Assembly: GCA_028274465.1 (NCBI GenBank)
Contig: CM051455.1
Coordinates: forward strand, 102,546,942-102,610,941
Reading direction: 5' to 3'
DNA length: 64,000 nucleotides
Origin: Plantago ovata
Lineage: Eukaryota; Streptophyta; Magnoliopsida; Lamiales; Plantaginaceae
Part shown: piece after piece, positions 10,078 to 19,475 of the stretch
Numbering within the stretch: position 1 is the stretch's first letter
How the letters are laid out: each line of letters starts with the position of its first letter
Program-made: the position numbers and the translations under genes
Notes under the pieces: model-generated
What the model was told of the DNA's origin: nothing
The model's database searches: none
What the model saw: only the letters and a program-made list of their open reading frames with translations

Positions 10078-10173
10078 CTGACTTGCATCTTGAGAAGTCT
10101 GTAGAGATAGGATAATTTTAGCAAAAGAACAATTTTCAGAATTTGAAGTTTTACTGATGGTTGAATTAACTAC
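9805..10173 (-). other. Three short, in-frame, intron-like segments alternating with exon-like segments
   Basis: On the minus strand, segments 10173-10099 (75 nt), 10029-9958 (72 nt) and 9879-9805 (75 nt) each begin CAG|GTA(G/A). They end in a pyrimidine tract plus CAG (CTATCTCTACAG, TTTATTTCAG, TTCTTTTTCAG). All three are multiples of three, free of stops, and look more AT-rich than the 69- and 78-nt pieces between them. The upstream edge of each is CTCAGCAG or GACTCTCAGCAG. They can therefore be either retained as coding sequence or removed without changing frame. Confidence 0.6.
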
Positions 10174-10421
10174 CTGCTGAGGAAGGACATGTTGTGGCTC
10201 AGTCCTTTCAGCATTAACAGTTTCTTCAACTTCTTGGACTGTTTCTTCAGCAGACTTCTAGTTTTGCTCTATCTGAGAAAGCTGTGCGGTTTCAGCAATC
10301 TCCCTTGTCTCTGAAATGACAAGTTGAGCAGAAGCATCTTGACCTTTGAGCTCACTGCTTGTCATGAAGAGATCAATTGACTTGTTGGATGATTCTTCAA
10401 TTTCCAACTCCATTTGTTTGC

Positions 10422-10877
10422 TTAAATTTTCAGTACAAGCTGGACTTTGTCAATTGATGTCTTGGGTGAACTTGGGCCAGTATTCTCAGCATCACGAGAT
10501 GCGTCGTTGAATAATGCTTCTTGAGTTTCAGCAACTTCAGGGACTGGAACCATTGCTATTTCAGCAACTGGTCCTTCAGCAAGCGTTGCTTCAGCAACTT
10601 GATGAGTTGTTTGTTCAGCAACCATCTTTTCAGCAGCATCAGCAAGTGCCGCTTTTTGCAGATCAGCAGCAATGTCACTTGCTGGTCTCAAAGTCGGATC
10701 ATCTGGAATATCTACAATGTAGATATCTGGGACTTGGGCAGGAATTTCATTTCCACTGCCTTGTGGTCCATCTTCAGTAGAATTATCAACATTAAGTTGA
10801 TTGTTGAAGGCTTCCGCAAACACTTCAACATTGCTGACATAGGTTTCAGTAATTACTTCAGCAACATCTACTGGCAA
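10422..10877 (-). pseudogene. Post-pol ORF of copia E2, Ala/Glu-rich module
   Basis: A frame of 151 residues, rich in Ala, Glu and Val (VAEATLAEGPVAEIAMVP), overlaps the upstream frame by 10 bases and ends near 10440, where another frameshift moves the reading to a third frame (LSKQMELEIEESSNKSI and following). The AE-rich stretch arises from densely packed TTGCTGA heptamers (10560-10650). It is intrinsically disordered in appearance and has no recognised domain. Confidence 0.5.
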
Positions 10878-12237
10878 ATGCGTTTCAGCATTTGTCTGGG
10901 AATTGACTGAGGAGTCTTGGACATCAGGGACTGACTGGCGAGCCAGTGTTTTCTTCCTTTTGTTACTTGTCCGTTTCCTCTTAGGTACGGGATTTGCTGA
11001 TGACGCTGCAGTCTGAGTGTCATCATCAGCTTTCCTCTTTTCTTGTTAGATTTCTCTAGTTTCCCAGAGTCATCTATAGTTGCTTTTTCAGCAACAGGTG
11101 TTGTACACATACCTTGTTGATTTTCTACAGCAGTTTCTTTTGTGTTACCACCACCAACAACAGTTTCATCTCTAAGTTGCTGAGTGGTAACATCTGCAGC
11201 TGTTGTATACCTTTCTTGCTGGCTTGTGCTGACAACATTTGCAGTTGTTGTCTTCTTAGTTTTCTTTCCAGCAATCTTAGGTACATTCTGCTTGTAGAAA
11301 GATCTTCCCACATTGCACACAGATTTCTTGATTGGCAATGGGTTTCTTAGCTGAATCCTGAAATGTTCAAGGATATAGCATATCTTGATTCCATACATAA
11401 CTGGAAAGGAAGGTGAGACCTTGTTGTCTTCTACCTTTACTTTAAACTTAGTAACACAATCAACAAGCCTGTTGAAAATGTACTTAGCCCAGTTAAGTTC
11501 CGTTTTATTTTCATAGATATGCATCAGCAATGGCCATCTTCTCAGGCCTACTTGGTCAATTCCTCCAACTTGGGAGTCAAGAACTTTTATTAGTAGCAGA
11601 GCTACTAGACCAAGTGAATGGCAGAGATGCATTCTCTTAACGTGCTTTGTCCAAGTCACGGGAGCTATCTCGCGTTTCTTCATTTTCTCATTTCTGACGT
11701 CACTGTAGAAAGCTTCAATTTCTTCATCAGTGGCAGTGACGTCATCTTCAGTTCCAGTGGTTGGAATCTGAAATATCTCCGCTAAATCAGTCCATTTCAG
11801 GACGATTTGCGTGTTCTGAACATAAGTAAGGATCACTTTTTCAGTGACTCCATTACTGTCTGTAAGGGACTGGATTTCTGCATTGTTGTAGAATTCCATT
11901 GTATCAATCATGCTCACTTGCTTAGTGCGAGCAGAGATAAAGTTCATGAGGCCTTGCTGCTTGATAAACTCAAGCGCCTCTTCATTTTGGTCATCGAGTT
12001 CTTGTTCATAAAAGTACCTAATGTACTTTCTTTTGCAAACCCTCCCCATTGCATCAACATCTCACACTTTGCAGTGTCAAGATATGACGGAGGCATAGGT
12101 TTTTCTGTGATTCGGTTGTTTTTCAACACAACTTTCGTTGTGTTTGTGGCCGGAGTAGTCACCGGAGCAATGCGTGTTTCAGCACTGTCAACCTTTGACG
12201 ACTTTGAGGACTTTGATAACTGTCTCTTGAGAGCCAT
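10868..12237 (-). pseudogene. Post-pol ORF of copia E2, N-terminal folded module
   Basis: The frame starts at 12237 (MALKRQLSKSSKSSK) and, after a frameshift near 12050, continues as a 393-residue open stretch (GRVCKRKYIRYFYEQELDDQ onward). The middle part resembles the N-terminal region of plant-transposon-associated proteins found after pol in several LTR families: a helical region, then WTDLAEIFQIP, then HLCHSLGLVALLLIKVLDSQ. It ends in a Lys/Thr-rich tail. A hydrophobic stretch, LGLVALLLIKV, exists but is flanked by His and Asp and is short for a membrane span. The start is chosen as the first Met after the last upstream stop. Confidence 0.6.
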
Positions 12238-12467
12238 TTCTTTTTATAGAGCAAGAAAATGTGTACGAAAGGAGATAGTTTGCTTTTTGACCGGAGGTAC
12301 TGTTAGGGTTGGGAGGGAGAGATAGGAGGAGGGAAAGTTACCAAGGCGCGAATACGGAAATCTTTTTTCGCCCGCTACTAGTCGAGGCTCTGCTCGACCT
12401 CTACTTCAACATAGTTCCTCAACTATCTTCTACAAAGATACTTGGAAACTAGGGGGACATATGTTAG
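12238..12467. other. Junction of E2 upstream region with the tail of a gypsy element
   Basis: The first part is leader sequence of the E2 post-pol ORF. From about 12375 the sequence changes to GC-richer DNA that ends in a PPT-like purine run (GGAAACTAGGGGGACATA, 12450-12467) directly before the LTR of H. A stem GTCGAG-loop-CTCGAC lies near 12382-12400. The exact join is not resolvable by eye. Confidence 0.5.
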
Positions 12468-13214
12468 GGTTGAAATATGTCCAGTCCGCATGTACGAACT
12501 GGAGCGGTCTAAGAGCGCGACAAAGCATCATAGGCCGTCCCTCAAGGGGCACAACCACACCCAAGTATGTCACTAAGGTGTGGATCGACCAACATAGGGT
12601 CCGACCATCACTGGGAGGACAACCCTCAAAATAAGCTCCTCTCAAGGACAAAGCTGCCAGTGGGCTCGAGGAGCATCTCTCTCGAGCTCGAGGAGACCTT
12701 ACGTCAAGGTAACGCTCCTTGACAGAAACTGAGCAGGACACTACTCGCATCACCCACGCACAAGGAAGGCACGAGGACCACAGAGCGACCAGCCATGGTT
12801 GCTCTCCTGGGCCAAGGCCCACGGACCTCCTTAATGGGCCTGGGCCGAGGAAGGCCTCAATCCTGGCCGTACACGTGGCGTGATCCTACATGACCTGAAG
12901 ATGAAGGGTCTCAAGTATAAAAGGCCCTCATTTACTCCTCAACAGTAAGCATTAACTACGCCACCCGAGCACCACTTTCACTACTCTTACTAGGGAAGCC
13001 TCACAACTCCCTACTCGTAAAGTCGCCTCTCCGGTCTGATACCTTACAGACCGGGCAAGAGACACTAACCCCCCTCTAGTCTATTTCAGGTACGAGGAAG
13101 CTACAAGAAGGCTCATTGCCTATCTTAGAGGGACATTACAAGAAGAAGAACTAGAAAGACTTAGAATAGCGACTCATTGCGAACTTAGAAAGAAACACGA
13201 ATTACCCTTCAACA
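12468..13214 (+). repeat. LTR of gypsy H
   Basis: The LTR starts TGTTAGGGTTG and ends CCCTTCAACA, 747 bases, immediately followed by the primer binding site. It contains a TATA box (TATAAAAGG at 12916-12924). No second copy of this LTR is present in the window. Confidence 0.8.
12916..12924 (+). promoter_or_regulatory. TATA box of gypsy H LTR
   Basis: TATAAAAGG lies about 300 bases before the LTR end, a normal position for the U3/R boundary in plant gypsy LTRs. Confidence 0.6.
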
Positions 13215-13215
13215 T

Positions 13216-13234
13216 TTGGCGCCGTCTGTGGGAA
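13216..13234 (+). other. Primer binding site of gypsy H
   Basis: TTGGCGCCGTCTGTGGGAA starts two bases after the LTR end. It has the same core as the site at 812-831. Confidence 0.8.
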
Positions 13235-13301
13235 GCGACACGAAAGGTCATTCATTGCCCTACTGGTCGAGCCACTTTCCTCCTCGTGACACTTCACGAA
13301 T

Positions 13302-15560
13302 ATGCCTCCCAGAAGAAGCAACCGTCTTGCTAATGCACCACCCGCAAATCCTCCTCGACCTAGAGGCCGTCCCTCTAATAACGGTCGCGGAGGAGGAACG
13401 GAGGATGTTCCGAGGGAGCCGAGAAATAACAATGTTGCAAGGAATCGGGATTACACGGAGGGGGCATTTACTAATGTCACTCACTCCCAAAATGAGATAT
13501 CCGGGGAAAATAACCCGCAAGGAGTCCCGGTAGGAAACGCCTATGGAGCTTTGAGAGTCGCAAATAACGCCGAGTCTAGAGGGCAGCCTCATCCGGTAGC
13601 AATCAACCAACCTCCCGTGGCAGTGAATCCTCCTCAACCGGCCGCATTGACCTTCACCCTTCCTGATGGACGTGTCGTCCGACCATCAGATTTCGGGATG
13701 GGCGAAGCTCAGTACGGTCTATTCCTTCTTACTTTACAAGGATATGTCGGAGGTAATGAGGCTATTAGGGTTAATACCGAGATACAAGCTCCAGTAGAGC
13801 CACAAGCACCGGTACAAGAGCAACCTCGGGCTACCTTGGTCGCTCCTCGTCAATCTCAAGGAAGAGCACCTGTTGCACAAGATGAAGCACATTCGAGAGC
13901 CAACACCAGGCCGATCCAATCTCGACTTGGACCATCAAGAATCCAATCGAGTGTGGACCACAAGGTGCCCCGGATGATTTGAGAGACCTGATTGATAGAA
14001 GGATAAGGGCATCATTGCAAAATGTAGCGCAACAAGAAAACAGAGCTCAGGTGGTCGCTACACCACCCGCTCTCCCCAATCAAGTTACCCCCAACCAGGT
14101 AACTCCTCAAAACCAACAAGAAGCAGTGGAAGAGAATCAAGCGTTGAGAACAATAGCTGAGGTAACCCCCCTGGTCGATCCGATCACGGGAGGAGGCTCA
14201 CTCTGGAGGAACTCAACGCGAGGAAATCCGCACTCGATGCTCAGATAGAGACTCTTCGTGGAACTGTCCAAGAGAGAGAGCAAGACCAAGATCCGAGCCC
14301 TTTGTGCGATGAGATCAGGAACCACCAAACCAAGATTGAAAGAGGCTTTCCCACCTTCGAAAGCTATGATGGAACAAGTTGTCCAAAGGACTACTTGGTA
14401 AGATTTGGCACCAAAATGGATGCTTACGGTCATGACTCAAGGACTAAAGCACTCCTCTTCCCGGCTAACCTTTCCGGGGAAGCAATGAAATGGTGGTCGC
14501 GCCTCCCTCACCGATCTATCAAATCATATAGAGATCTCTGTAAGGAGTTCTCTAAACGTTTCGAGAAAGTGATGAACGCCAAGAGACGGGTGAGGTACTT
14601 GGCCGAAATTGTCCAGAGAAACAATGAAGACTTGAGGGACTTCATCAACCGCTTTCATGAAGCAGCCCTCCAAGTCGAGGATCACTCGATCAATGAGAGG
14701 AAGGAATACTTGTATGGTAACACTACCAACATCAGATTCCAAGACGTACTCTCAGCATCGTGTATAGAGAATGAAGCACAACTTGCCAAAGTTTGCAAGG
14801 ACTTCCTCGAAGCCGAGGAATTCCGAAGAACGGTCACACTGAGAACCAATCTTCCCAAGGAAAAAGGGAAAGAAAAAGAAAAAGAGAAAGAGTACCCTCC
14901 TCGCCCACAAAATCCCGGGAAGCAGAGGAAAGAGCAAAAGTTTGGGTTGATCAAGGAGGGCAACTCAAGAAATGATTTCAGAGACAGGAGGTCTCCTCCT
15001 AGAAGGTCGCCTCCAAGACGATATAGCAACTACACAGACTTGAATAGGCCAAGATCCGACATCTTGAACTATATAGTCTCGAGGAAGCTAGACGTCTCGT
15101 GGCCACCCCCGATTAAGGAAAATCAAAGGAACAAGAACTCGGAAAAATTTTGCAAGTTTCACAAAGGGAAAGGGCACACCTCCGATGAGTGTGTCGAGCT
15201 CAAGAACGAAATTGAGAGGATGATACGTAACGGTCAATTGGTTAACTACATCCGGAAGGAGGAACCCCTGGCACTCCTGCCCCCACCTCCTCAAACTGGG
15301 AGCGAGCAACCCTACCAAGGAAACCCTCAGGACGACGACATCCATAATTACAACAATTATGAGAACCGCCCTGTAAATGGAAGCATCCGCACTCTCACAA
15401 TTGCGGGAGGACCCGCCGGCGGCGACACTCGTAATCAAAGGGAGATTACCGCGGACAACCTTAGGGTCCGAGATGTGAAGTATGCTCAAGCCGCAAGACC
15501 GGGAACCAACGTTATCTCTTTCGATGATAGCGAGATACCTCTGAAGCATGCTGGAGGAGG
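13302..15560 (+). pseudogene. Gag of gypsy H
   Basis: The gag starts at 13302 (MPPRRSNRLANAPP, a basic, Pro-rich N-terminus) and stays open to 13982. It resumes at 13979 in another frame, and shifts again near 14195 into the long frame that is open from 14302. The retrotransposon gag core is plain (FPTFESYDGTSCPKDYLVRF, then AMKWWSRLP, then DLCKEFSKRF, then DFINRFHEAALQV). A Lys/Glu/Arg-rich linker follows at about residues 185-260 of the long frame. A Cys/His motif (CKFHKGKGHTSDEC) serves as zinc knuckle, form C-x2-H-x6-H-x4-C. Two frameshifts separate it into three pieces. Confidence 0.78.
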
Positions 15561-15589
15561 CAACATCTATGATCCTTGCGTCCCACTTG

Positions 15590-16146
15590 TAGTGTCCTTG
15601 GATGTTCAATCCTACAAGTTGGGTAGAATCCTCGTCGATACTGGATGCTCGGCAAACTTGATCTTCACCGGAACCTTGAAAAGGATGCACATGAACCCAA
15701 GGGAAGGGCTCAGAGAAGTGAGGAGCGCATTGGTAGGATTCGGAGGACAACATGTCACGCCGCTCGGAATGATCAACCTCACAGTGTCAATGGGTAGCGC
15801 TCCTAGAAGGGTAACCCAACAAGTTCCTTTCGTGGTGGTCGATATGCCATTCGATTATTTCGCAGTCCTAGGGCGACCCGCTCTCTCTCAATTCCGAGCC
15901 GTAGTGTCCACGGTCCACAACAAGCTAAAATTCCCCACTCCTTTGGGAATCGGACAGGAAGTAGGAGACATACGAGAAGCATGGGAATGCTACACTCTGT
16001 CAGCCAAGTTCACTTCAAGGGTCCATTGGAGAACCCAACCCCGGACAATCGTCCGAGGAGACACCCCTTGTTCACAATGCACCTTATCGTTTCTACACGG
16101 TTCGGCGAGTGAAAAGAAAATCAAAAAAGCCAAGTCCGTCACTTAG
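15590..16146 (+). pseudogene. Aspartic protease of gypsy H
   Basis: Continuous with gag, the region shows the retropepsin signature ILVDTGCSANLIF (Asp codon at 15637-15639). The flap-side and C-terminal motifs follow: VVVDMPFDYFAVLGRPAL and FRAVVSTVHNKLKFPT, the latter typical of Tat-lineage elements. The frame stops at 16146, and the polyprotein continues in the +1/-1 frame from 16109. Confidence 0.8.
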
Positions 16147-17300
16147 GCGAAGAAAAGCAATCATGAAGAAAGACAAAGATACTCTAGTAGGAGCTGTTAA
16201 GGAGCTCGAGGAGTATCAAGTGATTCCACCAGTCCCACCCTCTTCCAAAAAGAAGAAATTCTTTGAGGAAAACAAAATTGAAGCAAGAGAAGCCCTAGAA
16301 GAAATCCAAATTGTCGAAGGAAGTGCCGACAAGGTCACAAAAATTGGCACAGAGATGGCCACTGAAGTCAGGATGAAACTCATCCAATGTTTGAAAGATA
16401 ACAACGATGTCTTCGCATGGAGTACCGAGGACCTGAAGGGATCGACCCACGTGTCGCCGTTCACCGTCTGAACGTAGACCCATCGATCACCCACATCAGA
16501 GAAAAGCGAAGAGACTTCAGTGCGGAAGATAATGCCATCATAGAAGCGGAAGTACAAAGGCTTCTTAAAGCTGGCCACATCAAAGAAGTGAGATACTCAG
16601 ACTGGGTATGCAATGTGGTCCTCGTGGAGAAAGGTCCGGGGAAATGGCGAATGTGCAACAATTTCACAAGGCTCAACAAGTTTTGCCCGAAGGATCCATA
16701 CCCCTCCCACGGATCGACCAGCTGTCGATTCCACCGCTGGATGCGCCCTCCTGAGTTTCATGGATGCATACCAGGGCTTCTACCAGGTCAAAATGGCCAA
16801 GATGACGTGCCTAAAACCGCCTTCTTCGCTAACGGCAATGTGTATTGCTTCAACGTGATGCCATTTGCCTTAAGAACGCCGGAGCGACCTACCAAAGGCT
16901 GGTCAACAAGATGTTCAAGGAGGAGCTAGGTAAAACAATGGAAGTATATGTCGATGACATGCTCGTCAAGAGCAAGACCGAGGAGCAACACGTAGGTTAC
17001 CTGGCAAAGTGCTTCTCAATCTTGAGAAAGTATGGCATGAAGCTCAACCCGGCGAAGTGTACCTTGGAGTCAAAGGGGGGAAGTTCCTCGGTTACATGGT
17101 GACAGAAAGAGGAATAGAAGCAAACCCCGAAAAGATAAAGGCCATCCTCGATCTCCCCAACCTCAGTCCATCAATGAGGTGCAACAATTGGTCGGAAAAT
17201 CAATTGCATTGAGTAGATTCATCTCAAGGTCGGCCGAGAAAAATCTACCTTTTTTCAAGGTATTGAGAAAGAGCAGCCACTTCGAGTGGACAAGGAGTGC
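16109..17300 (+). pseudogene. Reverse transcriptase of gypsy H
   Basis: RT motifs appear in three frames in succession. They are the entry region HIKEVRYSDWVCNVVLVEKG, the catalytic block LLSFMDAYQGFYQVKMA, the catalytic YVDDMLVKS (16946-16972), and FLGYMVTERGIEANPEKIKA. Frameshifts lie near 16470, 16710, 16860, 17090 and 17180. All three catalytic aspartates are present but in different frames. The element therefore cannot produce active RT. Confidence 0.8.
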
Positions 17301-17760
17301 GAGGAAGCCTTCGAGAAGCTGAAAGAATACTACTACTCGCTCCTCCTCTATTGTCAAAGCCCGTGGACGGAGAGGTACTCTACTGTACTTAGCAGCAACC
17401 GGGGAAGCTATCAGCTCGGTTTTGGTACGAATCCAAGGGAACGACCACTTGCCCATCTACTACTTGAGCAAAGTACTTGCCGGGGCTGAAACGCGGTACA
17501 TGGATATCGAGAGGCTTTCCTTTGCCCTCGTTTATACGGCAAGGAGGCTAAAACCCTACTTTGGGGCTCACAAGGTTGTTTTTTGACAAAGCAACCTCTC
17601 AAGCAAGTCCTCGGAAAGCCCGAAAATTCGGGAAGAATGGCAAGGTGGGCGATTGAGCTAAGCGAGTACGACATCGACTACCAAGCACCCGTAGCCAAGA
17701 AAGCACAAGTCATAGCCGACTTCCTCGTGGAGTATCCCTCAAAGGAACTTCAGAGAAAAC
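17300..17760 (+). pseudogene. RNase H (retroviral type) of gypsy H
   Basis: After the RT connection (FEWTKECEEAFEKLKE) the sequence reads YYLSKVLAGAETRYMDIERL and RRLKPYFGAHKVVF, then RMARWAIELSEYDIDY and AQVIADFLVEY. These are the usual RNase H and tether motifs of plant gypsy pol. The first Asp region is disrupted by a frameshift near 17380. Confidence 0.7.
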
Positions 17761-17939
17761 TCTTCAGCAACAAAGAGTGCTATGATGATGGTCGAAGAGC
17801 ATCCCCATCAAACAACCCAATGCAAGCTCTGGAGGATGCTTTAAAAGAGCTTAAAGGATGTCCCAAACCAAAAGGAAAAGGCATGAAGTGTTCCTGACAG
17901 AGAAACCGACGAGCCAAGGGTGCGGAGACCGTCTCTCCA

Positions 17940-18330
17940 AAACCCAAAGAGCTAGTCGACCACGGAGACGTCTGGATTCTTCATGTTGATGGATCCTCGT
18001 CAGGAAAAAATGGCGGGATAGGAATATACTTCAAGAGTCCCGGAGGGGCTGAACTAGAGTACGCCGTTACTCTTAGTTTCCCGGTCTCCAACAATGAAGC
18101 AGAATATGAAGCCATCCTCATCGCTCTACGTATGGCAAAGTCATTGGAAGTGAAGAAGCTACATCTCTTCACGATTCAACTGGCCGAGAAGCAAATCTCG
18201 GGGAAATTCAGAACCAAGAAAGACTCACTAGCTGAGTACAAAAGCTATCACGGAAGAAATTCAAAAGTTTGAAAGCTGTGAGATTGAAAAGTTCTCAAGA
18301 GATCTCAATCAAAGGGCAGATGCCCTATCA
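17940..18330 (+). pseudogene. Second, archaeal-type RNase H of gypsy H
   Basis: The segment reads WILHVDGSSSGKNGGIGIYF, then FPVSNNEAEYEAILIALRMA, then a region rich in Leu/Lys and AEYKSY. This is the aRNH signature: a DGS with catalytic Asp, a NNEAEYEA with catalytic Glu. An extra aRNH after the ordinary RNase H is known from Tat-lineage elements and places H there. Frame breaks lie near 17900 and 18240. Confidence 0.75.
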
Positions 18331-18419
18331 AAGTATCCTCAGCATCCGAGGAGTTGATACCCGGAACGTGATACTCATGAGGATCAATGCATCATCTTAT
18401 GGTCATCAAAGCCAAACGT

Positions 18420-18721
18420 CTTGGCAATTGACGATCAACCGAATTGGATGCAAGAGATAACAACATATCTCAAAATGGAAGCCTCCGTGGACAAGGCTGA
18501 AGCGAGGAGAATCAAAGGAAAGCTCCTCGATACATCATGCAAGGAGACTACTTGTACAAGGGTCCTTCGAGGGAGTCTACTGAGATGCGTCGCCGAGCAT
18601 GAAGTTCAAAAACTTCTTGGAGAGATGCATCGAGGAAGTTGCGGCGACCACGCCGGAGGAAGAACCCTCGCGGCAAAAAGTCATTCGACAAGGAGACTAC
18701 TGGCCCACTGTTCGCGAAAAC
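18420..18721 (+). pseudogene. Integrase N-terminal region of gypsy H, cut by the gap
   Basis: The sequence resembles the segment before and in the HHCC zinc finger of gypsy integrases: GDYLYKG-type sequence, then LRCVAEHEVQKLLGEMHRGS followed by GDHAGGRTLA. The frames shift. The contig ends before the catalytic D-D-E core. Confidence 0.6.
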
Positions 18722-18821
18722 NNNNNNNNNNNNNNNNNNNNNNNNNNNNNNNNNNNNNNNNNNNNNNNNNNNNNNNNNNNNNNNNNNNNNNNNNNNNNNN
18801 NNNNNNNNNNNNNNNNNNNNN
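18722..18821. other. Assembly gap, exactly 100 N
   Basis: A run of 100 N, the usual placeholder for a scaffold join of unknown size. H is cut on its left, and a different LTR ends on its right. Neither side continues the other. Confidence 0.98.
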
Positions 18822-19363
18822 AATTCGAGACGGTGATGATGATGATGTCGTGCTACTGATGATAAATGATAATCTCATGATGATGTACGAATTGATGTTG
18901 ATGATGAAGATGGTGATGTGGTTGTGGATGAAGAGGTGATGGTGATTTCTGTGAGACGTGGTGGAGATATGGTGGTGTAGTGGTGGTTCTGGTGATGAAG
19001 GTGGCGATTGATGATGTTGATTGAAGATGATGAGTTTTCGATGAGGATGATGTTGATCGATCTGGGTGTGACGGCTCTAGGAGAGGAAAAGAAGAAAATG
19101 AAAATGAAATGGGTTGTTTAGGTTTAGGTTTGAGATATGGACTAGGGTTTTCTGGACCTTTAATTAAATTGGGCCAAGTCCACTCCTTAAAGCTGAAAAT
19201 AAAAACTAGCCCAAGGACAGATGCGTAGACAGATCTTTAACCCAACATCTAATTCAAATTCGATAGCTCGGAAGGAAAATTAATTAAATCACCAAATAAT
19301 TAAATTATTGGATAATTAATTAATTTTATATCAAAAAAATAAAAAAATAAACGGGATCTTACA
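18822..19363. repeat. End of an unidentified gypsy-type LTR inserted in MULE B
   Basis: It ends GGGATCTTACA against MULE sequence (TGTTTCATATAAATAG) that is continuous in copy A. GATGATG-rich low complexity occupies 18830-19030. AT-rich sequence with GGGCC motifs follows. The start is lost in the gap. Confidence 0.5.
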
Positions 19364-19475
19364 TGTTTCATATAAATAGTGACATCAAACATTCATTCTC
19401 TCAGATGAACTTCATGAAAATGTAAAAGTAGAGGAGAATGTTAGAAGTGGAAAATGTAAAAAAAGTAGAGCCACA

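Larger units (their letters stand above)
12468..18721 (+). mobile_element. Tat-lineage Ty3/gypsy element H, cut by a gap
   Basis: The order is LTR, PBS, gag, protease, RT, RNase H, a second (archaeal-type) RNase H and the start of integrase, after which the contig ends. The dual RNase H is a mark of the Tat (Ogre/Retand-type) lineage. Several frameshifts in gag, RT and RNase H make it non-functional. The LTR is preceded by a PPT as well as followed by a PBS, as in tandem or recombined elements. Confidence 0.8.

Noticed and set aside
10514..10910. Plus-strand Gln/Phe-rich frames over the clustered heptamers
   Set aside because: Antisense of the Ala/Glu-rich post-pol module. The repeats are the TTGCTGA sites.
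12430..12822. Minus-strand open frame of 130 residues in the H LTR
   Set aside because: It lies wholly within the LTR and the PPT region, antisense to the element, with no recognisable protein features.
18830..18940. GATGATG-rich open frame after the first gap
   Set aside because: Simple-sequence low complexity inside an LTR end. The open frame is extended by the run of N.
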